Assembly: GCA_012932295.1 (NCBI GenBank)
Contig: JAAONU010000018.1
Span: 1,668,206-1,732,205 of the forward strand
DNA from: Cyclina sinensis
Lineage: Eukaryota; Mollusca; Bivalvia; Venerida; Veneridae
Length of the DNA stretch: 64,000 nucleotides
Direction of reading: 5' to 3'
A program made the position numbers and the translations under genes. A model generated the notes under the pieces. The model did no database searches, was not told the DNA's origin, and saw nothing but the letters and a program-made list of their open reading frames with translations. Below are positions 1 to 10,448 of the stretch, one piece after another. How positions within the stretch are numbered: the stretch's first letter is position 1; each line of letters starts with the position of its first letter.

Positions 1-158
1 CCGACAGTCATGTCACGTGATGATGGTCGAAAGTAAATAAACAAAATTTTTAACTTTTTTCAAGTTACATTTTTTTTAAATTTCATTACACACAGGCATG
101 TTTAATTGATGCAGTTCCAATTTTTACTAAACCAAACAGAGAAAAAATAAATTCTTAA
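1..158. other. AT-rich flank without gene
   Basis: AT-rich sequence before the TTAA-flanked element. No coding or RNA feature is visible. The TTAA at 155-158 is the left target-site copy of that element. Confidence 0.5.
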
Positions 159-174
159 AGGTCATGTGACACGA
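159..174 (+). repeat. Left terminal inverted repeat of TTAA element
   Basis: AGGTCATGTGACACGA, directly preceded by TTAA. It is a perfect reverse complement of 2037-2052. Confidence 0.8.
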
Positions 175-2036
175 CTATAGCAACTTTGTCTATTCAAAAA
201 GATCATAATGTACTGATTAAAATGGTTTAATTGCAAAATTATGAAAATATTGCTTTTGATAAGAAAAAACGTGTTTTTGATGATCGGCTGTTTCCGTTTT
301 GACATCGGTATTTTCCGCCGCAATTTTTGGCTGTGACGTAGATTTATCCCTACTGTACCAGGCAGTAGTGATGAATTACACTGCTCATAACACATCCGTT
401 TTTAAATGAAAAAATAACACTAAACCACAAGTGTAAGAAACACGATAAAGGCTTATAAAAGTAACATGCTATAATTTGTAAATAAAATAAAATAATGTGA
501 TTACTTCTCGATTTTTATAAGTAAATTCAAACTATGTGCCGGGAGACGGGTTGTAATTTTGCCTTAATTAATAAATATTCCAATTTCTTCCATGTTGTGG
601 TTCTATATAAATGTATCTCCTCCACGTTTTAACATGCTGCGTAGCACTTCCTCACATGATGTTTACGTGATAAACAAAATCTTTTTCATTTAAGTGTAGT
701 AAGTGAATTTAGGTGATCTAATGTGTGATGAAACATTTGTTTCACTGGAATGGAAATTCAAACTACAGTGTATTTTCACGTTGGGATATTGTTTGAAAAA
801 TAATAATATGGCATGTCCATCAAGTAGAAATTTGTGTCTGCTTATAAATTAATATCCAATGAAATGTCAAAGATCCATAAATCACGCCCTAAACTGTGGG
901 ATTTATGCAAATTAACCTGTCCAAATGGGACCCTTGTATATTCTGCATAGCTGTCAAAACAAAGCAATAAACTTTTTTATGACCCAATCAATGATAAAGT
1001 TGAGACAAATAGCAAGATTTTATGGCAAGTGATCTTACAAATTGATTGAATTACTTTTGATCAGTCACACTTGTGAATACATTATGTAATATCTTGTACC
1101 AATTAATATGTCTGAATGATTTTTAGTTAAGAAGTTTCCATGCAGATACATATTTTTATTAGATAATTAAATGTAATGGATCTATTTATGATGAAAATAA
1201 AAATCATTCAACTTCTAAATATGAACAAATTAGAAAATAAAATGAATGAAAAACAATGTTTCTGTGTTATGATTTTGACATAGTTTTTAGGGCTTCTTCA
1301 TATTAGTTGTTCTCTGATCATTATTTTTTTGTTTTCAAAAATAAACAATTGTAGAATGAATAAGCCAAAAAAATGATATGCATTTATAATGAAAAAAATC
1401 ATAGATCTAGTCAAAGATTACTTACACGTACCTCAGGCAAAATATACCACAAACAAATAAGCAACACATCACTGTAAGGAGGGTGTTTTTATGGAAAACA
1501 ATCTCTCGATTGGAGTTAGTTAATCAAGTCTTCCAAAAAAACTGCATCGGATAAAAATAAGCATGTTCAAAATCTTTTTGGATCAGTTACTTGAAAAATA
1601 TCTCTATATATTTTCACTGATGTATCTTTTAATTCTATAACCCCGATTGAACTAGCCTGCATATAATATTTTTCATTGGCTTCGTAATTCCATTAAAATT
1701 TCAAATTATTTATTTAAAAAATCTTCAGTGTATATTCATGATGTTAGCGTAACTTGTTCAATTTTGTTTTTTTAATATATTCGGTCTACATTTTCACTTT
1801 CCATCATAATTTTTAAGTTTTCGTTAACAATCATGGCCGCTGTGTCAAGTGGCAAGGGATAAATGTGCGTCACTTCCGGTTTCGCTCGTGACAGGTGCGC
1901 GCGACCAAGTGCGTAAAATATGGATTTTAATTTGCTATAAAACATCTTTAAGATGAAAACTACCTGCGGAATTTTGTAAAACTGTCATAGTTAGATATAT
2001 ATTTTTCGCTCATATGAAAATTTCGAGGTCAAAAAT

Positions 2037-2052
2037 TCGTGTCACATGACCT
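2037..2052 (-). repeat. Right terminal inverted repeat of TTAA element
   Basis: Reads AGGTCATGTGACACGA on the minus strand and is directly followed by TTAA at 2053-2056. Similarity to the left end stops after 16 bases. Confidence 0.8.
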
Positions 2053-2381
2053 TTAAAAAAAGTTCATACATGTAGCTGAAATCTGGCAAAGGTTTACCTG
2101 TATCTGCAGAGATCTTTCAAAAGAATGAAGGGGAGATCACTGCGAGGAGATTGGATAATGTGATGACGTTGTTATTTGTTATGAAAATTAATTTATTGAT
2201 AAATTATTAGTTTCAGAGGACTTTATAAATATAAAATAAAAAAAGTTAAAACTTGTCATATGTTTTTTGCTTTAATTGAACATTTCAAAGAATACCGAAA
2301 TTCTCACACAAATTTCATTATATTTTTATGCCTAAATTGCACCAAAATGAGCCATTTACTCCACTTTTTTAGAAAATTTTC

Positions 2382-2505
2382 ATGGGGGGAGTGCCCCCAA
2401 ACACCCCCTACAGAAGGGGGTCACCCCCTTCCATACCTTCCCCCAAGCCCCCCTCCCCCCCCCCCCCCCCCAGTCAGAAATTTCTGGATCCGGCCCTGAT
2501 TATGT
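2382..2505. repeat. C/G-rich dispersed repeat fragment ending in GGATCCGGCCCTG
   Basis: A run of G-rich then C-rich sequence, including a poly-C tract near 2448-2470, ends in GGATCCGGCCCTG. The terminal motif resembles the inverted ends of the short element at 45523-45673, but no matching left end was found, so this is probably a truncated copy. Small open frames over the poly-C tract are not coding. Confidence 0.4.
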
Positions 2506-3149
2506 CAATTAGTCAAAAGCCATATTGTTTGGGAAGAAAAAAATGTCTAAATTTCTTGAATGAGTATACATATGATATATATATAGTTATTAACATAAAA
2601 AAAGAGAAAATATAAAGGTATGTCAGTATGTCACCATTTTAGTTCATATCATATTTGGGGTGAAATGTCTTGTATATGCATAGCAAATTGGGGGAGAAAA
2701 GTCTTAGGAGGAAATGTCTTGGTGAGGAAAAGTCTTGGGGTGATATGCTTGGAATCCTTTTAGACAGAATCCTATTTGAAAGACCCTGCAAGACAGAAAT
2801 AATGTTATCACTAATATTAAAGTGCTCATTTAAATAATCTCTAAACCTCTCGGTTTTCACTGCAGTTTACTACAATATATACATATATGTTTCTGCAAAA
2901 AAATATATCATACTTTTCATTTGAGAAATCAGATGAAACCCAGACGTGAAATGTTTAAAAAAGTTGATTTACTACGTAAGGCTAAAAAAAATTAATGTTT
3001 TGTTTCTCAGGCCCCGCCGCATGCATTTTAAAACGCCCGCTTCGATTTTCAATCGTTGGCAAAAAGATTTTTATTATTAAAACGTCTTTTTACTATTCCC
3101 GGTGTGGCAAGAAGTACCGCGGTAAACAGTTTGTTTACGTTAATAGCAA
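2506..3149. other. Intergenic sequence, no feature seen
   Basis: AT-rich sequence with short low-complexity runs. No coding, RNA or repeat feature could be supported. Confidence 0.5.
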
Positions 3150-3465
3150 ACGTAACAACTCTGCATTTTCCGACAACTTCGTAAAAAGACCTCGTTCGTA
3201 AGTATTATGAATACACCAAATGGTAATTCGCCTCGGCTTTATTAAATATAAACAAACATGGCAGAACTCAAGCAGTTTCTGTCTTATGCATTAGAAAAAT
3301 ATGAAAATAAATGTTAATTTAAAGTATAAACAGATAGAGGCATTAAGAAATGTTTTCAGTTCAGCAGACACCACCTGTATTATAAAATAGTCCAATATGG
3401 TGCCTAACACATTATTTCCGAGGTGACTTATTGAAGTCGCCCGAGTTTTTCCGAATGTGTTAATA
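3150..3465 (+). pseudogene. Dispersed repeat carrying a possible helicase first-exon fragment (copy A)
   Basis: This segment is clearly similar, in inverted orientation, to about 48330-48613. In the sense direction both copies have an ATG (here 3258) opening a short frame MAELKQFLSYALEK, then a frame break, then a second stretch with NLKYKQIEALRNV. The pattern 'N-terminal helix, then xLKxxQxxAL' resembles the start of RecQ-like helicases seen repeatedly in invertebrate genomes. No Walker motif follows. Homology of the two copies is well supported; the helicase reading is a guess. Confidence 0.45.
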
Positions 3466-3469
3466 GTGG

Positions 3470-3731
3470 TGCGCAACCTTAGCTCAATAGGTAGAGCACT
3501 AGATTACTCGGTCGTTGGTTCGACCCCAGGGCAGGGCAAAATTTCTCCGTGACAATTGTTCTCAGACATTGTGTCTTATGTTTATTTGTCTCTCACCGCT
3601 GATTCAGAGTAGATCATGTGGGAACAGTAGTCAGTCACTTGCGGAGAAATTGGCAATTATTGGTTAGGTGGACTGACCGCCGAGATATAACATATGTTGA
3701 AATCGGCGTTAAACCCCAAAACAAACAAATA
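3470..3731 (+). mobile_element. tRNA-derived SINE
   Basis: The head has a Pol III A box (TAGCTCAATAGG, 3480-3491) and B box (GGTTCGACCCC, 3517-3527) at tRNA spacing. It has no closing acceptor stem, so it is not a functional tRNA. A body of about 200 bp follows, ending in 'cggcgttaaaccccaaaac' and an A-rich tail near 3712-3731. This arrangement (tRNA head, conserved body, short A-rich tail) matches SINEs described in bivalves. It abuts the repeat copy at 3150-3465. Confidence 0.75.
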
Positions 3732-4730
3732 TATGCGTCTCAACAACTTCGAGTGTTTACGACACATTGATTCAAGTACGGCCAAGTTTTTGTGTTTTTT
3801 TATACAAAATTGCGACAAATAGGTAAAAATAAAGCTTGTAAAACAAATTTTATTTTCAGAACAATATTCCATGCTTTTGTCAATGCCTTTCTCCTGACGT
3901 AATTTTAAAAGATTAAGATTAATGTTTGTGTGTTTAGACTGTCTTAAATTAGGATTTTATTATTCATGTATCAAATAAGTACATGTAGAAATTCATTCTA
4001 ACTAAAAAGTTTATTGTGTTTTTTTTTCACATGACATGTTATTTCTGTTTAGAAAAAAAAGTTCTAGCAAGTAAAAGTGCATATTATAAAGTATTTTAAT
4101 ACAACAGAGATTGATGAGCAGTTAAAGTAAAATATGATTTGATTTTATTGAATGCTCTCAGTAGATCTTTTAGGTGAATACTCTTCGACACATTAAACAC
4201 CATCTTAATACAGATGGTAATTTCAACAGACCCAGTGCCATTGATCATTCATACTGTATTTATATGAATTTTTGGGGATATGAAACCTCATATTAAGTGC
4301 AAAATCATGAATAAAAACAAAATGAGGGTATAAAAAAAAATTCCGCCCTCCCTCATATAATTTTGATAAAAATGGCCTGAGAAACTAAACATTAATTTTT
4401 TTAGCCTAATACATGAACTGTAATGCATACAGAGGTTTCTTAACTCATCTATTTATGACTAGTGAATATACATACCCATGATTACTAGGCACTATTTCCC
4501 GTTCCTTCTTGAATTCTTTATATTACTAAACAGTATAACTTAACCATTTCAGTTGTAACAAATATTTACATATTCTCGCTGAGTACGTTGTCATTTTCGG
4601 AAAACCACCGTTGTCACGTGACAATATACAGTATTTTTATGAGGGGCGGTCGGAAAATAGCGGGACTTCGATATTCTGTATTTTCACGTGCTGTTGAGTG
4701 TACATGTTACACATGAGGAATGTATTAAAT
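3732..4730. other. Intergenic sequence, no gene seen
   Basis: AT-rich with T and A runs. A 14-bp perfect palindrome TTGTCACGTGACAA (4611-4624) contains a CACGTG E-box; one such site carries little weight. No supported coding sequence. Confidence 0.4.
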
Positions 4731-5655
4731 AGAGGATATTTGTTTGTTTTTGTGGAAGATGAGAATTTATTTCACTCGATGAAATAAATTCCCATCTTCC
4801 ACTAAAAAACAAACAAATTTTCTTTTTATTTTATGCCAACACGTCAAAAATGGTTTTTTTTATGACATTTTTAATCAGGGCCTTCAATAAATTCCCCATG
4901 GTGAGCCCCAAATCAGTTAATGCGTACTTTGGTTACTGCGCACAAAAAAAAGTGCAGACAATCTCCAATACATATGATAACTTTACTTCTGCTGAAATAA
5001 ACTGAATACACTTTCATCAAATAACATTTATTTTTGTCTGAACAGTTTATCAATATTTATTGAATTTTTGCCATACATACTTTAATTATAAAAGCGGATT
5101 AATACTCAATATTCAATATTCAATCAATTGAATTGAAAGTCGGCCATATTGGATATTGTCCATGTGAGTTATGTAAACAAATCAGACATCTTAAATAATT
5201 TATGGCGAATTTCATCATTGTTCACAACTAGGAATTCAATATTATATCTCGATTTAACAAGGTAAATAAATTTCACTCGCTGTCACTGTCTGAAATACAG
5301 CGGATTCTCTTGTATTTACGTGGTGGGGAAAATCCTGAAGTTTCATCAAGCAGGCCAGCTTTTGGACTGGAATTTATGACCTGATGAGATAGTTGCTGGG
5401 TTGCAGTTTTAGAGGAATTGAAAGTAACATTTCCATGAAAGTGACTGTTCATGAAAAATCCTCTTGGTGCAGGACCAGATTCACTATTTCCTGCAATCAT
5501 TGGAGCAGTGTGATTCTTGGCTGAATCAGGTAAAAAAGTAGTTCGGGCACAAACAGTGTATTATCAAAATGGTAATTTCACTGATTCAAAACAGTGTATT
5601 ATCACTTTTATCTCACTGATATTTCCCTATATTTCATTGGTAGGCATAAAATAAA
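4731..5655 (+). repeat. Foldback dispersed repeat, copy 1 (collapsed hairpin head)
   Basis: Near-identical for most of its length to 46558-47374 in the same orientation. Both start AGAGGATATTTG and end TAGGCATAAAATAAA. The head is an inverted repeat (about 4737-4816) whose inner part has been lost relative to copy 2. The copy carries about 185 bp near 5361-5543 that copy 2 lacks. On the minus strand it holds a short frame (5273-5500) ending in RKYKRIRCISDSDSE and a stop. No target-site duplication was found. Confidence 0.75.
5273..5500 (-). pseudogene. C-terminal coding fragment carried by foldback repeat
   Basis: A 75-residue minus-strand frame ending in an arginine-rich then acidic-serine tail (RIRCISDSDSE) and a stop. 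The same tail, with one residue changed, is present in the second copy of the repeat at about 47175-47260, where the upstream part is deleted. It looks like the end of a nuclear or transposon protein, but I recognise no domain. It may be coding remains of the repeat's autonomous relative or a captured exon. Confidence 0.3.
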
Positions 5656-8600
5656 TAATATTTGCATAAGGTAGAAGGATATGATTCCTATTAAAAGGTT
5701 TAGACTGGCCATATGTTCGAGAGACTTCTTGAATTACTTGGACGTCTGCATATCACGTTCTACATCGTACTGCCAGTTTTTTTTTCAGTTTGCTTAAGGT
5801 AAAAATCAGCGTGATTGACACACTCATGTTTAATAGACCCATTGATTTCATAATCATACATAACGATGCAATAGTTTCATTAGCAGAAAAACACTTTAGT
5901 ATGAGCAATGTCAGAGCTAGGTAGAGACAGCGCGGAAGTTGACACACGACTTATCACTAGCAAGACTAAACATCTCGAAAGATCGTTGGAATCGTTTTAA
6001 TCATGAGTAGGACATGCTTTGTAACTGCATTACCATCAGTGATTAAATGTGGGTAATCCTAGGACTCGGACTATAGTTTTATCGAAGTACTGGAAATAAG
6101 GTAGTTCTCCACTAATATAAAGTATAAGGATACCCGCAACTTCCTTGCCAGAAAATAAAATAGTCAGCAGTGTACTGTCAGGAAATAATGTCAAGAATAC
6201 TCTTGAAAAACATAAGAGGAGGCTAGTGCAGAAACAAACTCCTTCTTCATGCATACCGCTTCAGTATAAGGTATCAGGTCATTCAAATGTCATTTTCAAA
6301 CCCTCCCTGTAGACCTGGGGTAGTCCCCTTATGGCTTTTGTGTTTCCTGAACTGAAAAACAAAGCTTTGCTGAAAGAAAAAGGCAAGTTAAAGTCAAGCT
6401 TTTACAGGTCAATTTGCGTGCAGACAGTATAATTATAATACAAGTAATACAAGCTAAAAGAAATTTACAAGAACGTACAGACCTCGGAAATACTTTGAAA
6501 AGGGTCAAACAAATTTTAAGAAAACTATTGAGAACAAACAGAGGCCTTTTTTCATACCACCCCTCGTAAAATAGAGTACCGAAATATAATATCGATATAT
6601 ATTTTCAATGCATAGTTTAAATAGTTACATGGTTTTAACCTGTCAAGCAGACATTCAGTGCATGCGCAGTTAAGGGAATTTAATCCACGTCATTGAAACG
6701 TGAGGTGTGTACATGTACTGATAACGTCTTTCAAGTTGTTATATATTTCAGTGTAGCTGTCTTACCAAACTGTAACAATAGGAAAGATTCGAGTAAAAAC
6801 TGTGGCCGAAACACTTATTAAGGAAGAATATTTTCAATTATTTCTTTGGTAAAAAAATCGTGAACTGCTCAAGGAAGATACGTTACACTGAAGCTTATGA
6901 GTGGCGACATTTTATTTATTTTAGAAAGCTGTGGGGTCAGAATTGGCCCGAGCCCAGGGGTCATTAGTTTTTCATAGACGTATGTAGGAAATACTTAAAA
7001 AAACGTCTTGTCGGTTTACCTTGAACTACTGACCTTTTTGGGGTTTAAATATTTTTCAATATCTAATGTGTCATTGAGTAGCGCAAGAAATGAATTGTGT
7101 TAAAAAGGGGATGGTGTATGAAAAGAGAGCAATGCATACAGGTATGTCGAGGCCAAAACGAAGATACCTTGGTCTGAGTGGTACATTTGCGAAATGTTTT
7201 GTTTAAAAGACATATTTCTTGTCAGTTTTTACTCTAAAGTTCAAAAATAGTTTGCCCATTTGTGCAAATCACGACCAGTCTACTTTTTGTATTTATTTAT
7301 TTATTCATTTGATAATTTTTCTCACTGGGTTTGTTGAAAATTAAACTAAAGAATATCAAAACCAATGATAAAGTTTATTTATAACAAAAGATATCAGGAA
7401 AGAGACAGCAACTTGTCATGGCTACTAACTTCCAGCCTCTTGGTCGACCTCTTCCCTTTTCCGTCCCTGATTCGTGACAAACGATTGTATGTATTGCTAC
7501 CACAAGGAAATGAGGGGAAATTCATGTTCAAACGGAGGTACAAGCACGGACGCATTTCCATAGAATACATTAACAGTTCAGTATGACAGAAAGCAGAGTT
7601 CAGCTTAAATGATCACTACCGTAACAAACACAATAAAACGACAGTAGCAGCGAAATAATAAATTCGAACCCAGTGTTTCGCGTGTATTGAAAACTATACC
7701 GTGGCTACGTGATAAAAACTATGCTTTTGATATCATAGTCATGATTTAATACTTATTACATCACGACTATACATCTAAAATATTTTATATGAACATATGG
7801 TAAGAAGTACGTGAATTTCGTGCACTATATATAGGAAACAAAGTACACATATTAGTTCAAACAGTGCACATGTGTATTGAAGTACGCGCTTTGTATTGTT
7901 AAGTATCCCTAGTAGAATCCCGTCATAACCTTGTCGTGATTTTGAAAACTTATCAAAACTTAACTGCCTAAGGTTATCAATGACGCACTACTCAAGTCAT
8001 TTTAAAATTATACTAAGTCGTATTTTGTAGAGATAATTGTCCTGATAGATCTGATTTAAGTGCTTGGAATCACGTGATCAGAACAAATAATGACAATAAG
8101 ATCTTAAAACCGTCTTAAAGCGATAACCAGGCGACCGACCAGCCTTTTTTTGCACGGAAATTTAATTTCCGCCTTGTTACAAGTTAGTTTTTTAAAATAA
8201 TACGCTCATATAAATGAACTACATATTTCTAACAGTAATTTTGACTCCACCAGCCTCCACCGTTGCTGCAGTTTGAAAAAAATCAGAATACAATGACTCA
8301 ACTTTATATAAACTAACTTATTTTTTAACACTCGTTTAGAGGCAGTTGGGGATCACGCTTCACCTGATAAAGCGAGTAGGGCGTTGACAATATTATTATT
8401 ATCATTGTTTTTTTCTCCAGTTTTACTCTTGCATACTTATTCAGAATATAAGCATTCTCATCTGAACAAATCTAGAAGTCCAAATATTCAAGTACATCCT
8501 TTTATATTCCAGGACAGGCAATCGTTACCACTCTCAAAAGCTGACAGTTCATCGACCGGCCTCGCTAGAACAAGCCCCTAACGTGACTTGAACCTTCGAC

Positions 8601-8840
8601 CTCATGCTCCGTAAGCGGACACCTTTAGTATTTGTATTTCTGGTTCAAAATATATAATCAACTACATTCTGGAAGGTAGCTGCCGATTCTGACAACTAAA
8701 TGTATCACCTGATCTACACAATTATTACGTTGTAGGGTTTTTAACATTTTATTAAATCTTGTAGATAACGATGACAATGTGCATGCCTGTCACAAATAAT
8801 GCCATACTCCACTGGAACCAAGTCACATGTCTTACATAGC
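5656..8840. other. Intergenic sequence, no gene recognised
   Basis: AT-rich sequence with several short open frames (up to about 75 residues) on both strands, none with a recognisable domain, codon structure or splice context. No RNA gene seen. Confidence 0.45.
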
Positions 8841-8847
8841 GGTAAAG

Positions 8848-8870
8848 AAAGAGAGAGAGAGAGAGAGAGG
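8848..8870. repeat. GA microsatellite
   Basis: A run of alternating G and A, about ten GA units. Confidence 0.85.
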
Positions 8871-9130
8871 GGTATAGGAATGGTCTTGTCTGTAACATTT
8901 TTCGTTATCCATATCTCGTACATCATTAAACTGATTTTTTTTTGAAACTTGAGTCGAATGTTACTCATTGAGACGATGTGCAGAATGCATAATCAAGCCA
9001 CGTCAGTTCAAGTTCAAGGTCACACCTAAAAGTCATTTGTTTCAACCTTCAATTTTGTGTCCGCTCAATATATTTTATACCTTAGAATTGATTTTCATTT
9101 AAGAGAATCTCAAATGTAAATTTCATCACT
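8871..9130. other. Sequence left of the 64-bp array, no gene
   Basis: Includes 'caagttcaaggtcacacc', typical of dispersed bivalve repeats. No coding feature. Confidence 0.3.
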
Positions 9131-9170
9131 GATCAAGTTTCATGAATGTTTGGCAAACAGTAGGACAACT
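9131..9170 (+). repeat. Left remnant of 64-bp tandem array, interrupted by transposon
   Basis: Matches the interior of the units at 14350-14600 ('tttggcaaacagtagga...caact'). The match breaks exactly where the transposon starts, and resumes at 14348. The two halves together recreate one unit with AACT present twice. Confidence 0.8.
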
Positions 9171-9199
9171 CGCGGGCTTAGCGCAAAACGGTTGTAACT
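9171..9199 (+). repeat. Left terminal inverted repeat of the 5.2-kb transposon
   Basis: Starts CGCGGGCTTAGCGCAAAACG. Differs from the right end at 4 of 29 positions. Confidence 0.85.
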
Positions 9200-9343
9200 A
9201 ATATTTTTTTCAAAAATGTTTTTTTTTTCACTTTTCCTATTAATTCAACAGTGTCTTTTCCCTGTAAAAAAATAAACAATTAAATCTGCACAGAAGCCTG
9301 TTAAAATAGTCAGATGGCATAAGGTTGTATCAGACTGCTTTAG

Positions 9344-9382
9344 TGCAAAACAGTCGCAACTGCAGTTGCGACCCTTTTGCAC
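9344..9382. repeat. Subterminal palindrome of the transposon end motif
   Basis: GCAAAACAGTCGCAACT (9345-9361) is followed at once by its inverted counterpart AGTTGCGACCCTTTTGC (9364-9380). The same motif forms part of the terminal repeat. Paired inner copies of an end motif are usually transposase-binding sites, an inference here. Confidence 0.7.
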
Positions 9383-9540
9383 AAAAAAATAAACGTACAT
9401 AAACTAAGGAAAGGGAAGCAACTAATTTTTAACATATGACATCATCACTGACATAAGTTTTTTTGTGTTTGACCTTGTCCTTATTGTTGGGTCACACATG
9501 GTGTTGGAAATGTAAGAAAAGGAAAGAAATTAGCAAGCAA

Positions 9541-9940
9541 CTAAAAGCTAGACTTTGAAGGTAAGACAATTTTGTCGTGATTCCTGCTTATAACTAAGAA
9601 AAAGTTAAAATGTATCTTCAAAGATAATTGCAGTTAATTTATGGAAATATATATGAAATTAGATAGTTCTGTTTGATATTTATTATATCATATATGGAGC
9701 AAATCCATCAGTTAAGCTTCAGATTATAGCAAATACATTTTGAATAAGAATGTGCTCGGTATCAAAGTGTAAGTTTATAAGTCTGTCAGTTAAGACCTTT
9801 TTTAATGATAAACAAAATAAACTTAAGCTTAATAAATGCTGACTTTCACCCTGGAAAATGTGCTATGTAACTGTACCTCTGTGTTTTAAGACCTTATTTA
9901 AAACATTCTTTACATATGCTATTTCTACTGTTTAGGAAAA
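9541..9940 (+). promoter_or_regulatory. Probable 5' UTR intron of transposon gene
   Basis: A donor-like gaag|gtaaga lies at about 9557-9566 and a strong acceptor-like 'tttctactgtttag' ends at about 9934, seven bases before the first ATG at 9941. No coding frame crosses the interval. This suggests a non-coding first exon and a leader intron. Confidence 0.4.
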
Positions 9941-10447
9941 ATGAACATAGTTAGAGGGACTCTTCATCAAGGACATAGTTCCATTAGAGGGAATGGCCGA
10001 CAGTGTGTTACAAATGCCTTAACGGCTGTTTTTGAAAGCTATAAATATCCTCCAAGATTATGGGCACCAGAAGACATTGATGCTATTCTAACAAATGGAG
10101 ATGATCTTTATATGTCATTGACTACAGAAACCGAAATCAATTATCTCAATATTGATGACATTCCTGCAACAATTGCAACAACATCTTGTTGCCTCCATGG
10201 CACCTTACAGACTTATTCAACTAGTGTCCCATTCTATTCTTTGAATGATGCTGTTGATTCACTTATGAAAGCTCATGTGATGACAGGTTGTTTACTGACT
10301 ATAGGAAATTCTGAACCTTGTTATTCTACCAGCATCCTGAAAAATGATGATCGTTACTATCTGTTTGACTCACACAGCAGAAATGATGTGGGTATGTTAG
10401 CACCAGATGGCACAGCATGTCTGACAGAACACAAAAAACATCTTTAA
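9941..10447 (+). CDS. Cysteine-protease-like (C76/OTU-like) domain of transposon protein
   Basis: 168 residues from ATG 9941. Near the N-terminus is RGNGRQCVTNALTA, with Gln21, Cys22 and Asn25. Near the C-terminus is YLFDSHSRND, with Asp143 and His145. The spacing and the Q-x(0)-C...N / F-D-x-H pair match papain-fold deubiquitinase-like proteases of the C76 (herpesvirus tegument protein N-terminal) and OTU type; related domains occur in some eukaryotic mobile elements. The activity is inferred. The frame ends just after an A-run at about 10433-10438; the next frame (10449 onward) continues in another phase and looks like the rest of the same protein. The split is either a 1-base slip in the A-run or a site of frameshifting. 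Confidence 0.6.
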   Translation: MNIVRGTLHQGHSSIRGNGRQCVTNALTAVFESYKYPPRLWAPEDIDAILTNGDDLYMSLTTETEINYLNIDDIPATIATTSCCLHGTLQTYSTSVPFYSLNDAVDSLMKAHVMTGCLLTIGNSEPCYSTSILKNDDRYYLFDSHSRNDVGMLAPDGTACLTEHKKHL

Positions 10448-10448
10448 T

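Larger units (their letters stand above)
159..2052. mobile_element. Non-autonomous TTAA-flanked DNA transposon with 16-bp TIRs
   Basis: The left end AGGTCATGTGACACGA (159-174) is the exact reverse complement of the right end at 2037-2052. Both ends are flanked directly by TTAA (155-158 and 2053-2056), so the element is 1894 bp. TTAA duplication is known for piggyBac and Kolobok superfamilies; the ends alone do not decide between them. The interior is AT-rich with no transposase-like reading frame. A 73-77 residue frame on the minus strand near the left end shows no recognised domain. It is best read as a non-autonomous derivative mobilised in trans. A GC-richer patch at about 1830-1915 is unexplained. 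Confidence 0.75.

Noticed and set aside
3470..3545. Functional tRNA gene
   Set aside because: A and B boxes are present but the acceptor stem does not close and a SINE body follows.
8560..8640. Minus-strand B-box-like GGTTCAAGTCAC as a second SINE
   Set aside because: No convincing A box at the right spacing and no SINE body recognised.
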